A stretch of 56,334 bases of DNA from Tritrichomonas foetus. Taxonomy: Eukaryota > Parabasalia > Tritrichomonadida > Tritrichomonadidae. The stretch covers positions 27,649 to 83,982 of the forward strand of contig MLAK01000568.1 of assembly GCA_001839685.1 (NCBI GenBank), read 5' to 3'. Numbering within the stretch: position 1 is the first letter of the stretch; each line of letters starts with the position of its first letter. Positions 30,530 to 41,281 of the stretch are shown piece by piece. Under the pieces are notes generated by a model. That model did not search any database and was not told the DNA's origin. It saw only the letters and a list, made by a program, of their open reading frames with translations. The position numbers and the translations under genes were made by a program.

Positions 30530-30799
30530 CATGCCATATGAAATTGATATATTTCGATTTGGCACATGAAAAAAGTTTTTCCTCTGCTGAGATTTCTGTT
30601 TTGTTTATAAACTAATGAGAAATAAAATCAAACACCATAATAATTAAATAAATGTTTACAAAAAGAATAAATCCACCTCTACATCAAAATTAAAATAAAT
30701 GTGATTTTCATGATTGACTCGAAAAAGAAATCTATTTAAAACAAAAATAGTGAATATTATTTTCTATCATTTAGTCATATTCAGAATAAGCATAGCTTT

Positions 30800-31561
30800 T
30801 TATTTGTTTGGAATCAAATCAATGTAAGTTGGTTTTCTTGCAATTTGTCTCCTTTCATTGACCATAGCCACATTACAACAAAGTGTCTCTCCAATCATTG
30901 TGCTTCCATGCGCTTCATGAATGTGACCAAAAACAGATAATGCTGGTTTCACTTTTTCAATAGCTGTTCTTAGTTCATCTGATCCACACCTAAACCCAGA
31001 AGATGACTTGTCACATGCATCCTTTGGGGGACCATGGGTGACCAAGATGTCGATTCCTTCAGGAATTGCTGACCATATTTTTGTTGCTTCTTCACTTCCT
31101 TTGAATTGGAAGCCAAAATCCATAAATTCTGGCGTATAAGAAGAAGCGAAAATTTTAAGGCCACAGATTTCGACTTCATTGTGTTCTGCATAAATAAAAT
31201 CTGGGTCATTCAAAAACGGTGGCTTGATAGATTCAAGTGGAATATTTGTATCAGAATTGCTTTCAATTCTTTCACGAAAATGTTCTAAGTGCTGGGAATC
31301 AAATGTCAAATCAAGATTTCCAGGAATCAGCAATTTATGCTGACATTTTATCCGATGGAACCATTCACGAAAGGAAGAAGCATCTGTTGCATCACCAAAC
31401 ATAGTGAAATCACCTGCAAATATTACTAAATCACATGGTTGAAGTGAAGTGAGATCAATGTCTTCATGTCGACCATGCGTATCAGAAAAACAGAGAAGTC
31501 TGATTGACCCATCTGCTTTCGGTTGTGCAGGATTTTCTACAACTTTTGCGTTATATCTCAT
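30800..31561 (-). CDS. MPPED-type metallophosphoesterase
   Basis: 253 residues of the calcineurin-like phosphoesterase fold, MPPED1/MPPED2 branch. Motifs seen in order: FSDTHGRH (metal ligands D and H), FAGDFTMFG, PGNLDLTFD, ILVTHGPP and VFGHIHEAHG. The family typically hydrolyses phosphodiesters, including cyclic nucleotides in vitro, using a dinuclear metal centre. In the GNHE motif the catalytic His is Leu (GNLD), although Asn and the remaining ligands are kept; activity may be reduced or altered. Animal MPPED2 instead lost a His of the GHxH motif, which is intact here. The first ATG is used. Its gene is divergent from the BEACH gene, with a 284-base shared upstream region. Confidence 0.87.
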   Translation of the reverse strand: MRYNAKVVENPAQPKADGSIRLLCFSDTHGRHEDIDLTSLQPCDLVIFAGDFTMFGDATDASSFREWFHRIKCQHKLLIPGNLDLTFDSQHLEHFRERIESNSDTNIPLESIKPPFLNDPDFIYAEHNEVEICGLKIFASSYTPEFMDFGFQFKGSEEATKIWSAIPEGIDILVTHGPPKDACDKSSSGFRCGSDELRTAIEKVKPALSVFGHIHEAHGSTMIGETLCCNVAMVNERRQIARKPTYIDLIPNK

Positions 31562-31845
31562 TGTTGAATTAAGAACTTAAATGGCCAGACTATTTATTCA
31601 CTGAATTTATTATTCAGAAAAAATTCAATAGAAATAGATTGACAAAATTCTTGTGACTAGAATCTCGATTAATTTTTTGAATTGACAGTATTAATTTTTC
31701 AATAAAATAAATTCTCAATTTTTTGAAAATAGACGAAAAACTATCATAAAAATTGACCATGAAAACTTTATTTTGAAACTTTTTGGTAACAATTATTCAA
31801 TTTTCAATACAAACATTGAATTTATAGAAATAATCGGAAGTACGA

Positions 31846-34800
31846 ATGACTGCTTCTCCTCCTATTATAGAAATTTTGCAATGTTTTTCAATGCGAACAC
31901 GTGTTTCAAACGATTCTTCTGCATTTTCATCATTTTTAAAGCAGTGCAAAATTCCATCCATTGATCGAAATACTCTTAAAAATATATCTCAGCTAATTCA
32001 GGATACAAAAAGTACAATAAAAGCAGTATCAACTATTTCACATCTATTCAATTTTTCATCGGATGAATTAATAACTCTTCTCAATTTTGAAGATATGAAT
32101 GACACTCAGATGAGTAACGCAATGCTTGTAATTTTATCAAATGCAATTGGATTTTTATTTACTGATACTGATTCATCTTATGTTGATAACCTAAAACTCG
32201 TACTTAGAAGTTTGTGTTATTATACTGATGCATTCACAAGACATTTATTTTGGTTTATGTATATAACTGTCTTAGAAACAGCGTTTCAAAAAATAAATAA
32301 TACACAGCCAAATTCAGATTCTGAGATGTTTCAAAACTTACCAAATGACTTGATTTCATTAATTTTCACTCAAATTGAATCAAACATGATCGACAATCCC
32401 CGATCACTGGAAATATTGGTGAAAATTCTTGAAAAAACAGAAGATGATACTACTATAAAAAGTATTATTTCTTTGATCAAAAAAGTTTTAGTTGAATATA
32501 TCAAAGAAAATATTGAATATGATGAAAATTTACTCGTAAAAATAATTCAGCCCAAATTTGAAGAACTTGATAAGGATGTTCTTCAACTTTTACCACTTTT
32601 AGCAAAGAAAAAAGGATCAAAAGCTGTTTCTTTTTTATATTCATCACTTCCAAAGATTATATCTAATTTAAAAACTGACTTCCAAGAAGATCAATTTCAA
32701 TTTTGTCAAGGAATCGATTTTCAGTTTTCTGAATATCACAGCAATAAAGAAATTCGAAAGGAATTACATCAAATACCGACAACAATATCCAAACAGAAAT
32801 CCGAAAATTTACTGAAAGCTAAATCAGAAGAAATTGTAAAGGCTCAATCACATGAAAAACTAAGACAAAAATCTAACGATTTACATAACAAACACTTACA
32901 AGAAATTCCAAATGAAACTCTGCAAAATAAATCTAGTGATTCTTCGAATTCGAATAAATTTGAATCATTAAATATTGAAATACCTGATACAAATATATCG
33001 AAAGAACTAACAACTGGAGCTTATTTATCACCAGTTTTGAAAAAGAAACTAAAAAAGCTCATTCCTTTATTTAATGATATTCACACATTATACATTGATG
33101 CATTTTTCCTAAATTTTGCGGAAGTTGCTCATGAAAATAATCGAAATTATTTCATTTTTATTTATTTTTTAACACATATTTATTTTACGCATCATATGCC
33201 TAAAAATATATTTGATTCGCTTTTATGGGATAAACTTTTTATTCCAAGTGCTACATTATTTACTTTAAAAGATGATCCACATTTCAACATAACTTCATTT
33301 TACAGAGAAAAGGTTGTAATGATTGTCATTGTTCATGGACCTGATTTTCTTTATGATTTATTGCGTAAATATAGAAAATTTCCATTTCTATTTGCAGAAA
33401 TTGTAGTTCGAATATTAAAACATTTACCAAATGTTTATCCACAATCAATTAAATCAAAAGAAACTTTAGAAATTATCTTGAAAGTTCAAGAAAATCTTCG
33501 CGAAATTTTTTACATCGTAAATGCCAATAATGAAAATAATCTAAAGGATATTGCTTTTACTGCACGATCAACTGTTTTTCAGCTATTTAAGAGAATTTTC
33601 ATGAGTCCTCTTCCAAGAAACTTAGAATTAGAAATATTTCATGATTCACTCTCTGATAGAGCTTTTTCAACTTCATTATTTAAAGTTTTAACTACTGAAT
33701 TGAATATATCGAATTGCATTCTTTTAAAGAATATTTTTCATATACTTTGCAACAGTGTTCCTCACCAAACAGCTGAATATATCATTCCCAAAATCATGAT
33801 GCATACATCAGAAGCAATAATTAATGATCCAAATGCTGCTCAAACAATATTGTCTGCCTTATTTGACTTTTTAGATACAGTTCCAAATACAAGTATATTG
33901 TCAACAACTTTAGATATTATAATTAAAATGTTTATGAAAACTAGACATTGTATTTTTGTGAAAGGAATATTGTCTAAATTGTCAATGATTATTTCCAAAA
34001 GTGGACTCAAATGTTTTGATCAGTTATTTCAATTGCTAGCAATGTCAAATGACGTGAAAGTTGGTTCACTTTTCATTATTACTAATCCACAATTCCTCGT
34101 TACTGTATTTTCCGTGTTTATTTATTATGATGAACGACAATTATTGTTTAACGAAATAAATAAACTTTGTGATTTTTCATCTTATAATCGATATCAACTT
34201 TATGAAGGCGAAATTGATTTACTTTTACTTGACATGATTTATTACTGGCCAAATGATTTCGAATTTCGTGGATCTTTTATCAAAAACATTAAAAATGAAG
34301 ATGAAATATTTAATGTAACTCTGCCTTTATTTTTCAAATCAGCTGCAACACGAAGTTCAGAAGTTGTTGCAGAAAGAATGGTGAAAATTGTGTCCCTAAG
34401 AGAGAATGGAAGAATTTCTCCAATTGCCTCATCTTTTATCGGATTTGTATCACCACTTGTTGAAACATTAATACCTTTTACAACTATTGGATACCCTTTG
34501 GGAATTCAACAACCAATTTTTGAATTCGACAAAATTCCATTTCTTAGCTTTGTGAAAGGGGCAACAATTCAATTTTTCATTTACATTGACGAATTTTTAT
34601 CCACAAAAATGAATATTCGACCGACCATTTTCAAAGTATCATCTTCAAAAGGCTTATTTATTGAGTTGTTTTTAGAAGGTGTAAACATTATTTGTACTGT
34701 TTACAACAAAGATAAACCTAAAGAAGAAACAATTTTGAGGAATGTTGAAACCAACCGATGGAATTTAATAGCAATTCAGACACATTTGTCCTATAAAATA

Positions 34801-37800
34801 TTGGAATTAAATATTATTAATGAATCCAAAGAAAATGCACAGTTTCATTTTCCAATAAAAACGCTTAAAACTGATTTCCTTAAGTTTACAGTTGGAAATT
34901 CTACTAAATTCCATGGAAATAGAGGATTATTAACTTGCATTTATCAATTAGGATCATTTTCTTATTTCGAAAAAATTTTATCTCATGAGCAGATTTTTAT
35001 GAATCTTTTTGATAATATACCATCAAATTATTATAAACCACAACCATTATATACTTTCCCAATTCTTAAACAAATTCCAATTAAAGAAGTGCGACTTTGT
35101 ACAAACAAACATGATGTTATGCAATCTTTCCCCAATTTGGTAAATATTTTTCGAAATTATTATCCAGTTGATCGCTTTTTGCCTATCTTTGATAAATTTG
35201 ATAAATATTCATCAAATTTTTCTCAGTTGTTGATTAAAACTTTACAAGGCTTCTTTGGGCCAACAATTAATCGAACTTTCAAAATACTTCCACATTTTTT
35301 ATTGAAAACCAGACAGAAACTCCTTTTTGCACATTACCTTTACTTGTTTAATTTTATCCATGATTGCCATACAGAAAAAGATAAATTTTCTTTAATTGAT
35401 AATATTTTGTGTAATTTTGAAATATGGATAAAATCGCCTCCAGCTGAATTAGATAAAATTATTCGCCATATAACCAAAGAGCTTTTCTTCACATGCACTT
35501 CATATTTTTTACAAGATAATTTCTTCCCAAAATTTCTTGCTTTTCTGAGGTTATATCTTATTGATATAGAAAGCAGTTCTAGCTTTAACACTCGCATAAA
35601 TGAATCAAATATCCTCAAAAATGCGAACTTTCTCGTGGAAAATGAAGATGAAAACGACAATGAGAATTCAAAATACAAAAGTGATGATTTTATCAAGTCT
35701 TTTGACACATTAATGATAGAAAGAGCAGCCCTTAAATTTACTCAAGATGATGCTGAAATGTATTTATGCACAATTCTTAGTTCAAATAGTGAAAAACTTT
35801 CTTTACATTTACTCAATCTATTTTCTTCCCTCCTTATTTATACATCACCAACCAAAAAGATTATTTATTATTTACTTAATATCAATTTTATTACGTACTC
35901 AAGCCTTTTCACACCACTACTTAGGTGTTTGAAATATACATCAAAAGATTTTTATGTATCAATCCTTTTATTATCATCAAGAATTACACAAAGATTCTTT
36001 CATGAAAATTTATTTGATGATTTGACTGCTTATCCAGAAATTTTCCCACTGGCCTTATTAATAACAGTGAGTTCTGAAAAACATCATCAAATATCTTTGG
36101 TCAATATTTTAATTGACTTTTCTGAAGAAGAGACTCAACGTTCATTAATCAAAAAGTGTCAGTTTTGGGCTTTATGGCCTTTAGTATTTGGTTTACAGGT
36201 TGATACAGAAGTTCAATCGAAAGTTTCAATTTTTCTTGCACAAATGATTACACTTCCATTTGATCAAGAATCTTTAGATTATATTTTAATCACCTTAAAA
36301 ATTATTCAGGCATCATCCACATTAGATACAACATTTTTACTTTCCAGTATTTTATCATATGTTTATGAAATTTCATCAGAATCATTAGATACATTTGAAT
36401 GTGACATTCTTATTAAGAGATTCTTCTTCGCAATGTATGTTGAATGTCGGTTTGGATCATTTTCAAACCAATTGCTTGAAATATTTGAAAATTCACCGTT
36501 TGGTTTAATTGATTATTGCATGAAAAATGTGAAAAGTGATTCTAAAAGTCTTAAAGCTGAATTCAAGAATCCAAAAATTAACAACTTCTTTCAGAATATG
36601 AAAAATGATATTGACCAAACATTTGGAATAGGAAATAATGAAAGTTCTACAAATTGTTATAATATTTATGACTATAAACGTTTTGTTTTATTGGATGAAC
36701 TAAAAACAATAGAAAGTGTATTTAATGCATTCCATTTCGATGATCCACGAGATATTAATTTTATGATGATACTAAAACCTATTGATCAAAATTTAAGAAG
36801 TAACACGCTCTTCATTTCCGAAAAATTCAGAAAACACAATTATTTTGTAAATTTATTAAATGATTTATTTGTGATTGAAAACTCACCTATCAAAAAATCA
36901 CAATCTTACATATCAATTTTTAAGGAGTATACATCGATAATTTCTCCATTTTTAAAAAATATAAAAGAAAATTCTACAGAAAAAAGGGGAAAAATTCACC
37001 AATTTTTCAATGGATTCAATAGAACAACAAAAATAATTGATTCTATTTCATATGAAGATCCTTTGAAAGCAGTTAAAGTTGAACTAGCCAGTAATAGTGA
37101 ACAAAATAAATTATTTAGTACAACACTCATGAATAATTTTTTATCTACTGAACAATTTAGAATTGTCAGAAAGAACAAAAACAATGAACATAAAAGAAGT
37201 TTCATTTTCTCTGAAAATTTCAATTCAACAATAGTGAAAAAATCACTAAAATTAAATAGAGTACCAAAAAGCCTTAAGTCTAAGCAACCTTATGCAATTG
37301 TTGCTTGGCCAGCCAAAAAAATATCTATTGATAAAGTCAAAAATGCAATGCTATATGTTTTCTCAAATAAATTCATTATTGATGTAGAAAGAAAGAAAAC
37401 TATTACAATTAAAGCATCATCATTAAGATATATTTTAACTAGATCACGAATACAAAAAACTACGGCGTTGGAATTTTTTACGATTGAAGGATTTTCTTAT
37501 TTGCTTGATTTCGCTCCAAATGACTCGAATATTATATTACATAGTTTTGAATCAATAAGAATGAAAAACCTTTTAATGAGAGAAGATTCCAATTTTTCGA
37601 AATTTATTTACCAAAATGGATTACTCAGAAATTGGGAATCTGGCAAACTTACAAACTTTGATTTCTTATTAAAGTTGAATATGTTTAGTGGCAGGTCATT
37701 CAAAGATCCAAGTAATTCTGTCATTTTCCCAATTGTTGAATTAGCTGATGGAAAAAGTAGAGATTTTTCATCACCAATGCCAACTCAAGATTCAGCCCGT

Positions 37801-39276
37801 CTTGCACATTTCATTCAAGTGCTAGATATGAACAATTATATGTTTGGCACCTCTCCTTCTAATTCAATGCTACTTTCTTATTATTTTGTTCGACTTCAGC
37901 CATATACAAACTTGCATTTACAAATACATGATGGCCATTTTGATGATCCCGAAAGAATGTTTAAAAATTATTCAGATTTTTTTAAGACACTTTTATCTAA
38001 CGATGAATGGAAAGAGTGCTCACCTGAATTTTATTGTTTCCCTGAAATTTTCTTTGATTTAAACGAAAATAATATAAAAGACCTTTCCACAAAATGTAAA
38101 AATCTATATGATTTTGTTTATATGAATAGAAAAGCTCTTGAAAGTGAATATGTGTCAATACATTTATGTGAATGGATCGATTTGATTTGGGGTGTGTCAC
38201 AACGGTCAAATAATGCAGTATATTGGACACCTTATTTATATAATGATTGTTGGGGAAATAATGAATGTGAAAAAGAAATGATTCCATCAATGCTTGAAAA
38301 TTTAGGATCAATTCCACCTCAAATCTTTCAAACTCATGTTAAAAGGAAAATGATTACTAAGAAAAAGTGTTTGATTCATGAAATTATCAAAATCTCGATT
38401 CCACAATCGAAGAAGAAACTGTCAAGAAATGCTTTTATTTTCGAAAAGAATAAAACCACTAGATTGATAATTTGTTTTGAAGATGGAACAATTCAACGAT
38501 TTTCTATTAATTTGTTTAAAAATGAAGTTGAACCGGTTTATTTAGCCCCTTTAAGATTGAATATTCCTGCTGATGCTAAATTCATCGTTCAACATGAAAG
38601 TGTTTTCATTTTTGATGAAAAATCAGAAAGAATTCATTGTATCAATTTTGAACAAATTAAAACTGTTAATATTAAAATGTCAACTGTTGACTTTGCGGTT
38701 GGCTGCTCAATATTTGGAAATCTTGTCACAGTTACGAAAAGTGGTGCCATTAAATTGTGGAAGTTTCCAAAATGTGATGATTCAATTTCACTTTTTTCAA
38801 TGTCAATTGAATCAATCTCTGCTGTTGATATAAATCCAACGTATAATATATTTATTTGCTGTACAAATGATGGTTTTATGAGGACTTATTCTGTTCATAA
38901 GAAAAAATTACTGAATTCTGTAAATATTAACTGCATTGTTGAAAAAGTTTTAACAACAAACAGTTGGAATTTCATTATTTTATATTCCCCTGGATATTTG
39001 CACCTGTTTACAATTAATGGTTTTTTAATAAAGAAGGTTCAAATAGATTTTGAAGTGTCTCAATGGAGCACTTTTGTTGATCAAGATGGATTTGACCATA
39101 TTTGCTGCGCTGATCCAATAGGGTACATTTATACATTTGAAGCTTATTATATTGAAAATATAAATCAGATTGCATCTTGCAATGAAAGAATTATTTCGGT
39201 TATTTTTCATGAAGAAACACACTCAATTGTTGCGCATGCTTCAAGCTCAACAACTTATTTTATTCCATATAGATAG
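31846..39276 (+). CDS. BEACH domain protein
   Basis: 2476 residues. The N-terminal ~900 form an alpha-solenoid broken by a Lys/Ser/Asn/Gln-rich stretch near 300-390. A concanavalin-like beta-sandwich follows (~898-1043), then a second helical region. A PH-like domain lies at ~1808-1905, BEACH at ~1918-2160 (hallmarks NWESGKLTNFDFLLKLNMFSGRS and FPIVEL), and C-terminal WD40 repeats at ~2165-2476. This order is that of the NBEA/LRBA/LYST class, large scaffolds governing vesicle fission and fusion, lysosome size and receptor sorting. The exact class is unclear, and some signature residues in the BEACH core are divergent. It is the longest gene in the window and has no introns. The first ATG is used; no clear initiator motif is seen. 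Confidence 0.9.
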   Translation: MTASPPIIEILQCFSMRTRVSNDSSAFSSFLKQCKIPSIDRNTLKNISQLIQDTKSTIKAVSTISHLFNFSSDELITLLNFEDMNDTQMSNAMLVILSNAIGFLFTDTDSSYVDNLKLVLRSLCYYTDAFTRHLFWFMYITVLETAFQKINNTQPNSDSEMFQNLPNDLISLIFTQIESNMIDNPRSLEILVKILEKTEDDTTIKSIISLIKKVLVEYIKENIEYDENLLVKIIQPKFEELDKDVLQLLPLLAKKKGSKAVSFLYSSLPKIISNLKTDFQEDQFQFCQGIDFQFSEYHSNKEIRKELHQIPTTISKQKSENLLKAKSEEIVKAQSHEKLRQKSNDLHNKHLQEIPNETLQNKSSDSSNSNKFESLNIEIPDTNISKELTTGAYLSPVLKKKLKKLIPLFNDIHTLYIDAFFLNFAEVAHENNRNYFIFIYFLTHIYFTHHMPKNIFDSLLWDKLFIPSATLFTLKDDPHFNITSFYREKVVMIVIVHGPDFLYDLLRKYRKFPFLFAEIVVRILKHLPNVYPQSIKSKETLEIILKVQENLREIFYIVNANNENNLKDIAFTARSTVFQLFKRIFMSPLPRNLELEIFHDSLSDRAFSTSLFKVLTTELNISNCILLKNIFHILCNSVPHQTAEYIIPKIMMHTSEAIINDPNAAQTILSALFDFLDTVPNTSILSTTLDIIIKMFMKTRHCIFVKGILSKLSMIISKSGLKCFDQLFQLLAMSNDVKVGSLFIITNPQFLVTVFSVFIYYDERQLLFNEINKLCDFSSYNRYQLYEGEIDLLLLDMIYYWPNDFEFRGSFIKNIKNEDEIFNVTLPLFFKSAATRSSEVVAERMVKIVSLRENGRISPIASSFIGFVSPLVETLIPFTTIGYPLGIQQPIFEFDKIPFLSFVKGATIQFFIYIDEFLSTKMNIRPTIFKVSSSKGLFIELFLEGVNIICTVYNKDKPKEETILRNVETNRWNLIAIQTHLSYKILELNIINESKENAQFHFPIKTLKTDFLKFTVGNSTKFHGNRGLLTCIYQLGSFSYFEKILSHEQIFMNLFDNIPSNYYKPQPLYTFPILKQIPIKEVRLCTNKHDVMQSFPNLVNIFRNYYPVDRFLPIFDKFDKYSSNFSQLLIKTLQGFFGPTINRTFKILPHFLLKTRQKLLFAHYLYLFNFIHDCHTEKDKFSLIDNILCNFEIWIKSPPAELDKIIRHITKELFFTCTSYFLQDNFFPKFLAFLRLYLIDIESSSSFNTRINESNILKNANFLVENEDENDNENSKYKSDDFIKSFDTLMIERAALKFTQDDAEMYLCTILSSNSEKLSLHLLNLFSSLLIYTSPTKKIIYYLLNINFITYSSLFTPLLRCLKYTSKDFYVSILLLSSRITQRFFHENLFDDLTAYPEIFPLALLITVSSEKHHQISLVNILIDFSEEETQRSLIKKCQFWALWPLVFGLQVDTEVQSKVSIFLAQMITLPFDQESLDYILITLKIIQASSTLDTTFLLSSILSYVYEISSESLDTFECDILIKRFFFAMYVECRFGSFSNQLLEIFENSPFGLIDYCMKNVKSDSKSLKAEFKNPKINNFFQNMKNDIDQTFGIGNNESSTNCYNIYDYKRFVLLDELKTIESVFNAFHFDDPRDINFMMILKPIDQNLRSNTLFISEKFRKHNYFVNLLNDLFVIENSPIKKSQSYISIFKEYTSIISPFLKNIKENSTEKRGKIHQFFNGFNRTTKIIDSISYEDPLKAVKVELASNSEQNKLFSTTLMNNFLSTEQFRIVRKNKNNEHKRSFIFSENFNSTIVKKSLKLNRVPKSLKSKQPYAIVAWPAKKISIDKVKNAMLYVFSNKFIIDVERKKTITIKASSLRYILTRSRIQKTTALEFFTIEGFSYLLDFAPNDSNIILHSFESIRMKNLLMREDSNFSKFIYQNGLLRNWESGKLTNFDFLLKLNMFSGRSFKDPSNSVIFPIVELADGKSRDFSSPMPTQDSARLAHFIQVLDMNNYMFGTSPSNSMLLSYYFVRLQPYTNLHLQIHDGHFDDPERMFKNYSDFFKTLLSNDEWKECSPEFYCFPEIFFDLNENNIKDLSTKCKNLYDFVYMNRKALESEYVSIHLCEWIDLIWGVSQRSNNAVYWTPYLYNDCWGNNECEKEMIPSMLENLGSIPPQIFQTHVKRKMITKKKCLIHEIIKISIPQSKKKLSRNAFIFEKNKTTRLIICFEDGTIQRFSINLFKNEVEPVYLAPLRLNIPADAKFIVQHESVFIFDEKSERIHCINFEQIKTVNIKMSTVDFAVGCSIFGNLVTVTKSGAIKLWKFPKCDDSISLFSMSIESISAVDINPTYNIFICCTNDGFMRTYSVHKKKLLNSVNINCIVEKVLTTNSWNFIILYSPGYLHLFTINGFLIKKVQIDFEVSQWSTFVDQDGFDHICCADPIGYIYTFEAYYIENINQIASCNERIISVIFHEETHSIVAHASSSTTYFIPYR

Positions 39277-39613
39277 ATAAATTGTTTGTTATTTGTTTTA
39301 TTTGTATTTTTTCTCTTTATCTAATCTATTACTTTCATTTGATATATATTTATTATTTTTACTATTATATTCGTATTAAGATTAGTGATACACAAAGCTA
39401 ATCATATTTATCTTTTCATACTCTTTTGGATTAGTTGAGGAATCCATGCTTTAGGTGCCAACCCATCACAATCAAAGGTCTTTAATTGCCATGAAGTATA
39501 TATATAGGTTATAATCAAAAGAATAGATATAAAAAACTTGATTTGAAAATTTTAGTAAAAAAGCATCATTCGATTTCAGTTTATGATAATTTAAATTTAT
39601 TGGCTTTCAATTT
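39277..39613. other. Convergent intergenic region
   Basis: AT-rich spacer between the BEACH gene (+) and the doublecortin-like gene (-). The stretch 39430-39485 is somewhat GC-richer but shows no fold or motif I recognise. Confidence 0.55.
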
Positions 39614-41281
39614 TTAACGAAGTTTGATTTGTAATTCTGGCATTGAAGAGAGCCTGTTCATTTTCTCTTCATCGAACAAGTTTTCTGTATCTGCGGCAGC
39701 AAGAAGGAGACATACTCTGAGAAGTTCTTGCTTAACCATTTCGTTCCTAGTAATATCGACGACGGACCTGAGGCGCGAGAACTGGCTTTTCACAGCGGCT
39801 CTTTCGTTGGCCTCCTTGACCATCTCACAGAGTCTCTTATACATAGCGCAATAGGCCGGACAGCCTCTGCACATATCCATTGAGAGAGTGATCTGTGGGT
39901 TGGAAATCATTATTTCATGTTCACCTTTAGCAGTGATCATCCTTTCTGTTGAGAGTTGCTTATATTCATTGATGGTGAAGATTGTGAAGAACTCTGACTC
40001 ATCTTGTGCTGCAACAAAGAAGGGACAGCTGTCGATGACTTTGCAGAGAAGCTCTGAGATGTTCACAGGTGCTCCGCTTTCTGCAAATCTGTCTGTTGGC
40101 TCAATAACGTATCCGCAGCTATCGAAATGGTCGAAAACGAAAACTGGGTTCTTAAAACCAAATGCGTGCGAAAGTGCAACTGGGAAATTCATTGTTTCGA
40201 ATAGAAAGTTATAGAGTTTCTCCTTGTTGTTCCAGGAATCGTGGATGCGTCTGCCAATTCCAATAACGACATCCTTTGGGAATGGATCGAAGTGGAGGAC
40301 TGACGGTGGCAATGGTGGAAATGCTGGAATTGTAACAAGGGAGAGAAGCCACTGCTGTAAGGCGCCCATGATCGGAATGAGTTCCAGGTGCTCACCACGA
40401 AGAGCTGTGAGGGTGGTTGTTACCATCAATTGATAAATTTTTTGGATATCGTCGAGGAAGATTTGATGGAGGAGCCAGTTTATCGGAATAATCAAATAGT
40501 TTGATGTTTCGTTTGAAAGTTGAAGTTTTTGATAGAAAAGCGAAGCGGCGATTGAGAGAAGTGTTGATTTTCCTGATTGTGAGGGTCCTGTGATAACAAA
40601 TCGGCATTCTTCTGGCTTGAGTCCCTTCAAGCGGTCCATCATCCACTGAGTTGTCTGCTTTCCAAGCTCTTCGCCAGATATCACCGATGTTGGGCCAATG
40701 AACTGGGAAAGGAGTGAATCCTCAACAACGTACTGTTTTGTGTCAAGCATCAATTTTTGGAGGGCAGGAGCACAGTTCAATTGAGCTTTATGCTCGGGAG
40801 TTAATGATGCATACAAGGAGAGGAGTGAATCCCTGAGGTTCTCCTTGACTGTGTATGGCGAGGCAGCAATAGCTTGGTGTTGGACAGCATCCTCGCGCTT
40901 TGGCTTGGCCTTGGGCTGCTTCACTGGTGGTAATTTGATGAGACCGGGAGCGTTGTAGTTGCGTGGGAGGCGAGATTTGTAAACTGGCTCGTCGTCGTCT
41001 TCGTGGACAGGTTCAGCGCAAGAAATGTAGAGATTCGATTTTGGCTCGATCGACGAAATGTCAGTAATTGGGTTATTATCTGCATCAAAAACTTGTTTGG
41101 CTGGTCGTACAAGTTCTAAAACTTCAGTTGCGATTTTCAATAATTCTTTCATATCTTTCGGAAGGCGAATCTTTTTGGCAGGCTTATCTGGGAAATCTAC
41201 CTTAAAGAGATTGACAAAAGGGCGTTGCTTGTCTGCGGATTTGGCATTACGAGGTGAGCGGAGTGTTCGCGGTGAATTCAT
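39614..41281 (-). CDS. Doublecortin-like domain fused to a P-loop NTPase
   Basis: 555 residues. Residues ~20-95 look like a doublecortin domain: VNLFKVDFPDKPAKKIRLP, a helical middle, VFDADNNPITDISSI and a terminal LYISCAEPV. A basic Pro/Lys linker follows (~105-150). From ~160 comes a P-loop ATPase domain with Walker A GPSQSGKST (~229-237) and a Walker B-like FVFDHFDS (~385), of the AAA/STAND-like type. Doublecortin domains bind microtubules; an attached ATPase suggests a nucleotide-dependent cytoskeletal factor. This is inference, and I know no characterised protein with this pairing. Codon use is markedly GC-richer than in neighbours, suggesting high expression. AACCGTTTAC lies about 50 bases before the ATG. 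Confidence 0.65.
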   Translation of the reverse strand: MNSPRTLRSPRNAKSADKQRPFVNLFKVDFPDKPAKKIRLPKDMKELLKIATEVLELVRPAKQVFDADNNPITDISSIEPKSNLYISCAEPVHEDDDEPVYKSRLPRNYNAPGLIKLPPVKQPKAKPKREDAVQHQAIAASPYTVKENLRDSLLSLYASLTPEHKAQLNCAPALQKLMLDTKQYVVEDSLLSQFIGPTSVISGEELGKQTTQWMMDRLKGLKPEECRFVITGPSQSGKSTLLSIAASLFYQKLQLSNETSNYLIIPINWLLHQIFLDDIQKIYQLMVTTTLTALRGEHLELIPIMGALQQWLLSLVTIPAFPPLPPSVLHFDPFPKDVVIGIGRRIHDSWNNKEKLYNFLFETMNFPVALSHAFGFKNPVFVFDHFDSCGYVIEPTDRFAESGAPVNISELLCKVIDSCPFFVAAQDESEFFTIFTINEYKQLSTERMITAKGEHEIMISNPQITLSMDMCRGCPAYCAMYKRLCEMVKEANERAAVKSQFSRLRSVVDITRNEMVKQELLRVCLLLAAADTENLFDEEKMNRLSSMPELQIKLR

